DNA of 64,000 nt from Saprospiraceae bacterium (lineage in GTDB: Bacteria; Bacteroidota; Bacteroidia; Chitinophagales; Saprospiraceae), in assembly GCA_021604865.1 (NCBI GenBank), contig BQJU01000005.1, positions 62,001 through 126,000 on the forward strand, given 5' to 3'. Under the pieces are notes generated by a model. It was not told the DNA's origin. It ran no database searches and saw only the letters and a list, made by a program, of their open reading frames with translations. Positions 60,882-64,000 of the stretch are shown in pieces. Numbering within the stretch: position 1 is the first letter of the stretch; each line of letters starts with the position of its first letter. Made by a program: the position numbers and the translations under genes.

Positions 60882-61349
60882 GTCGGGTGTATTTAGTGAT
60901 ATATAGATAAAAACTTACCATTTCAACGTTAACTTCAATTCGCTGCCCCCTAAATATACTTCGCTGACTCCTTATTGACTATCCTCTTCAATATACATCC
61001 AAAACAAGCAATCTTGCAATAGCGATCCATTCTTTAACAGCTTTTTCCGTTTTGGGAGACATTTAATTCGGCCCATCATCCTGGTTTTCGTAAAAAAGGA
61101 TTGTCCCTATTTGTTTTGGCAATTGTCAACATGCTACTCAACTTTCGCTTTTCATTCGTCACGTTTTTACTTCGTCACTCTTTCTCAATAAAGCATTCGT
61201 TTCGACCTAATTACCTTATAGTTAGGCTTTTTTGTTGGACAAAACCCAAAATTGCCTTAGATTTGCCCGCCAATTAAAAAACAAGATGGGCTACCGCTTG
61301 ATTTTTGGAAGCCCTAATCAATTTAACTACTAAAAGTCTATTTAACATC
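60882..61349. other. Gene-free interval between OmpA-domain gene and hppA
   Basis: 468 bases, divergent promoters for both neighbours expected. Only the -7 box at 61258-61265 was recognised. No RNA gene or small coding frame with supporting features was seen. Confidence 0.5.
61258..61265 (+). promoter_or_regulatory. Bacteroidota -7 element (TAGATTTG)
   Basis: TAGATTTG followed by CC, 84 bases before the hppA ATG at 61350. A TTTG at 61231-61234 lies 23 bases upstream and may be the -33 element. Confidence 0.6.
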
Positions 61350-63530
61350 ATGGGTCAAACAATTACATTTGCCATTCCTTTATTCGGGCTTCTGGCGCTT
61401 GCCTATACCTTTTGGCGTTCGTCATGGGTGACCAAGCAGGAGGTAGGAACCGAACGCATGGCACGGATAGCCAAACATATTGCTGATGGAGCAATGGCTT
61501 TCTTAAAAGCTGAATATCGGGTGCTCGCAATCTTTGTGATTGCCGTAGCTATTCTTTTGGGCGTCAGTGCTGATGGAGCTACTTCTTCTCCATTGGTTGC
61601 CGTATCATTTATTCTTGGAGCCATTTGTTCTGCATTAGCCGGCTTTTTAGGGATGCGTATTGCAACCAAAGCCAATGTCAGAACCACTAATGCTGCACGT
61701 ACCGGATTGGGCAAAGCCCTGGAGGTAGCTTTTGCAGGTGGTGCTGTCATGGGACTAAGTGTTGTAGGTCTAGGCGTACTTGGATTAGGAACACTTTTCC
61801 TTGCGTACTCCAACATGGGTTGGGATATTGGTAAAGTGATTACGGTGATCACCGGATTTTCTTTTGGTGCTTCATCTATCGCACTGTTTGCCCGTGTGGG
61901 TGGTGGTATTTACACCAAAGCTGCGGACGTAGGAGCCGATTTGGTAGGTAAAGTAGAAGCCGGTATTCCTGAAGATCACCCACTGAATCCAGCCACAATT
62001 GCCGATAACGTAGGTGATAATGTAGGTGATGTAGCTGGTATGGGTGCCGACCTTTTTGAATCATTTGTAGGTTCTATCATAGGTACTATGGTTTTGGGCG
62101 CTGTTTTTATTGGCGCAACCGGTTTTGAAGCCACCAATGAATTTGGAGGCCTGAATGCTGTATTATTACCATTGGCATTGGCAGCAGTAGGAATCGTTAC
62201 TTCTATCATCGGTACCTTTTTTGTAACCGTTAAAGAAGGTGGTGATCCACAAAAAGCATTGAACCGGGGAGAATTGTTTTCTTCCATTTTGATGTTGGTT
62301 GCAACGATATTGATTGTAAAGTATATGCTGCCTGTAGAATGGATCGTAAAAGGTACTGCTTACACGAGCACTGGTGTAATTGTAGCCGTAATTATTGGAT
62401 TGTTTGCCGGGTTGGGAATTGGTTATGTAACCGAATTTTATACCGGTACTGGTACAAAACCAGTACAGAGCATTGTCAACCAATCGGTGACGGGTTCTGC
62501 TACAAACATTATTGCTGGTTTGGGAGTGGGTATGCAGTCCACAGCTATTCCGATTCTGATTTTGGCTACTGCCATCATTGGTGCTCACGAATTTGCAGGC
62601 TTGTACGGTATTGCTATTGCCGCAGTAGGCATGCTTTCCAATACCGGTATTCAATTGGCTGTTGATGCTTATGGTCCTATTTCAGATAATGCCGGGGGTA
62701 TTGCTGAAATGTCAGACCTACCCAAAGAGGTGCGTCAGCGCACAGACAAACTGGATGCCGTAGGTAACACCACTGCCGCTATTGGTAAAGGTTTTGCTAT
62801 TGGCTCTGCTGCATTGACTGCATTGGCCCTGTTTGCTGCCTTTATGACTACAGCTAATATTGAAACTATTGACATCTCCAAGCCTATTGTAATGGCCGGA
62901 TTGTTTATTGGTGGTATGTTGCCCTTCCTGTTTTCTTCTTTGTCTATGGGCGCGGTAGGACGTGCAGCTATGGATATGATTCAGGAAGTAAGAAGACAAT
63001 TTAAAGATATTCCTGAGTTGACGGCTGCTCTTGCGGCAATGCGTAAAAATGAAGGCAAAGAACATGCCGATTGGTCTGAAGCTGACCAGAAAATTTTCGA
63101 CGCAGCTGATGGCAAAGCCGAATACAGCAAGTGCGTGGAGATTTCTACTAAAGCCTCAATTCGCGAGATGGTATTGCCGGGTATGCTGGCGATATTGACC
63201 CCGGTAATCATTGGTTTTGGTCCCAAATTATTTGGTAGTGACATGGGGCCCGAAATGTTGGGCGGTCTATTGGCCGGCGTAACTGTTTGTGGGGTATTGA
63301 TGGCTATCTTCCAGTCTAACGCCGGTGGCGCCTGGGACAATGCCAAGAAAATGTTTGAAGAAGGTGTTGAAATTCAAGGTGTAAAACACTACAAAGGCTC
63401 TGAAGCACACAAGGCAGCCGTAGTTGGTGATACCGTTGGTGACCCATTCAAAGATACCTCCGGACCTTCCCTCAACATTCTGCTGAAATTGATGTCCGTT
63501 GTGGCACTGGTGATTGCACCAATGTTGTAA
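61350..63530 (+). CDS. hppA: Membrane-bound ion-pumping pyrophosphatase, K+-dependent type
   Basis: A 726-residue polytopic enzyme that couples pyrophosphate hydrolysis to H+ and/or Na+ export. The catalytic loop reads [19 protein letters not shown] followed by [20 protein letters not shown], and DLFESF carries the ion-gate glutamate position. The later [19 protein letters not shown] has Ala where K+-independent enzymes have Lys, so it belongs to the K+-dependent class, which includes Na+ pumps. The C-terminal [18 protein letters not shown] completes the active site. ATG 61350 ([10 protein letters not shown]) is chosen over an upstream frame that lacks helix character. A strong terminator follows. 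H+ versus Na+ specificity is not resolved. Confidence 0.95.
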   Translation: MGQTITFAIPLFGLLALAYTFWRSSWVTKQEVGTERMARIAKHIADGAMAFLKAEYRVLAIFVIAVAILLGVSADGATSSPLVAVSFILGAICSALAGFLGMRIATKANVRTTNAARTGLGKALEVAFAGGAVMGLSVVGLGVLGLGTLFLAYSNMGWDIGKVITVITGFSFGASSIALFARVGGGIYTKAADVGADLVGKVEAGIPEDHPLNPATIADNVGDNVGDVAGMGADLFESFVGSIIGTMVLGAVFIGATGFEATNEFGGLNAVLLPLALAAVGIVTSIIGTFFVTVKEGGDPQKALNRGELFSSILMLVATILIVKYMLPVEWIVKGTAYTSTGVIVAVIIGLFAGLGIGYVTEFYTGTGTKPVQSIVNQSVTGSATNIIAGLGVGMQSTAIPILILATAIIGAHEFAGLYGIAIAAVGMLSNTGIQLAVDAYGPISDNAGGIAEMSDLPKEVRQRTDKLDAVGNTTAAIGKGFAIGSAALTALALFAAFMTTANIETIDISKPIVMAGLFIGGMLPFLFSSLSMGAVGRAAMDMIQEVRRQFKDIPELTAALAAMRKNEGKEHADWSEADQKIFDAADGKAEYSKCVEISTKASIREMVLPGMLAILTPVIIGFGPKLFGSDMGPEMLGGLLAGVTVCGVLMAIFQSNAGGAWDNAKKMFEEGVEIQGVKHYKGSEAHKAAVVGDTVGDPFKDTSGPSLNILLKLMSVVALVIAPML

Positions 63531-63549
63531 GATCGGATTTAAATATGTT

Positions 63550-63587
63550 AAAAAGTCCCCATCGGAAATTTCTGATGGGGACTTTTT
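63550..63587 (+). terminator. Intrinsic terminator of hppA
   Basis: Near-perfect palindrome (arms 63550-63568 and 63569-63587, core AAAAAGTCCCCATC, one G-T pair), with five T residues ending the right arm. The central AAATTT forms the loop. Confidence 0.85.
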
Positions 63588-63838
63588 ATTTGCACAGTCT
63601 CTATTCGATTGTTTTCCAATATTGCTTATTTAAATGTATATTTTCCAGGGTTTTTTGTAGTATTATCTTTTAAATACTTTCTCGATCCCATAAATCAGTT
63701 GAAAAAGATTAATGCTATTTTGATTACCAAATGGAAACGGCAAATCTAGGGAGGTGTTATAACATTTTTTCCGACCCTTCCTTTTCTTCCCTATCAAAAT
63801 AGTTTAGCCACCACAAAATGAATAGTTTTAAACTAAGA

Positions 63839-64000
63839 GCATGTTTAGAGGCCAATCTTTGGGCTGCAAAGGATCACTTTTATGATGATACTTTCCCGAC
63901 CTAGCGGTTTCCCTTCGGCGGGACAGGCTGTTGCTTTTTTCGTCCGTACCTCAGGGTATGAACTTCAAATGCTTTTTGATGCTTTGGCATCAAGCCAACC
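63839..64000. repeat. Dispersed palindromic repeat, copy E (long form, cut by window end)
   Basis: Starts GCATGTTTAGAGG and continues to the window end with no gene. Its first 52 bases align ungapped to the reverse complement of repeat B (32991-33042) at 42 positions. The last bases (AAGCCAACC) match the inner side of B's other arm (AAGCCGACC), so the right arm should begin just outside the window. It contains an extra internal stretch (about 63898-63975) not seen in B. The 250 bases between the hppA terminator and this repeat hold nothing recognisable. Confidence 0.72.

Noticed and set aside
62166-62654. 162-residue - strand frame inside hppA
   Set aside because: Composition (many Asn/Tyr/Ser/Arg) is that of a shadow of Gly/Ala/Val-rich helices; hppA itself is certain.
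1-64000. CRISPR arrays, tRNA/rRNA genes, prophage, restriction or toxin-antitoxin systems
   Set aside because: No regularly spaced direct repeats, no tRNA cloverleaf or rRNA stretch, and no phage, nuclease-methylase or toxin family motif was recognised by reading; absence is by eye only.

Overview
The window looks like a chromosomal segment of a free-living Bacteroidota, most likely from the Saprospiria (Lewinella/Haliscomenobacter-like). That placement is inferred from several things seen together. Many genes have a TAnnTTTG -7 promoter element instead of a sigma70 -10 box. There is a type IX secretion (T9SS) C-terminal sorting domain, a gldE-gldD gliding pair next to mutY-ssb, many lipoproteins with Bacteroidota-style signal peptides, a K+-dependent-type membrane pyrophosphatase and a bacterial GGGP/heptaprenylglyceryl phosphate synthase. 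No rRNA, tRNA, CRISPR array, prophage or transposase gene was recognised.

Layout. 1-2.1 kb: the 3' end of queD, a 5'-truncated Nramp transporter remnant and a DUF554 membrane protein. 2.3-6.1 kb: a lipoprotein, an ECF sigma factor and a membrane protein that joins an anti-sigma-like N-terminus to an outer-membrane beta-barrel. 6.1-8.4 kb: an unknown membrane protein and an MscS channel. 8.7-14.1 kb: an 1811-residue T9SS cargo with dockerin-like and cohesin-like regions. 14.2-19.3 kb: a PHP lipoprotein, an M1 peptidase, small envelope proteins and a SMUG2-like glycosylase. 19.6-24.1 kb: a DUF4175 coiled-coil membrane protein, an RsbW-like kinase and YbeY. 24.2-28.9 kb: the complete threonine operon thrABC.

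28.5-36.8 kb: two perfect parS-like palindromes, an M1 peptidase, mvaD, a rhodanese, an alpha-oxoamine synthase and ctaA, followed by a 0.68 kb gene-free, AT-rich region dense in DnaA boxes. This is the best candidate for the chromosomal origin. 36.8-48 kb is housekeeping: an SRAP protein, pth, a glycosyltransferase, rng, a tiny bS22/AURKAIP1-like protein, a TPR protein, HU, yicC-gmk-apaG, rsgA, GGGP synthase and dinB. 48-54 kb: DUF4440, CocE and LysE proteins, then tgt and an Lpt permease. 54.6-58.9 kb: an ECF sigma factor, mutY, ssb, gldE and gldD. 59-63.5 kb: a VWA/TPR protein, an OmpA-domain protein and hppA.

The most unusual non-coding signal is a family of dispersed imperfect palindromes with terminal arms like GCWTGTTTRGAGG. 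Copies lie at about 17.37, 32.90 and 63.84 kb, with two shorter look-alikes at 39.26 and 51.84 kb. The 63.84 kb copy runs off the window end and aligns without gaps to the reverse complement of the 32.9 kb copy at 42 of 52 positions. No multi-gene defence or biosynthetic system of clearly new type was seen. The main candidates for new biology are this repeat family, the anti-sigma/beta-barrel fusion locus and the origin/parS layout.
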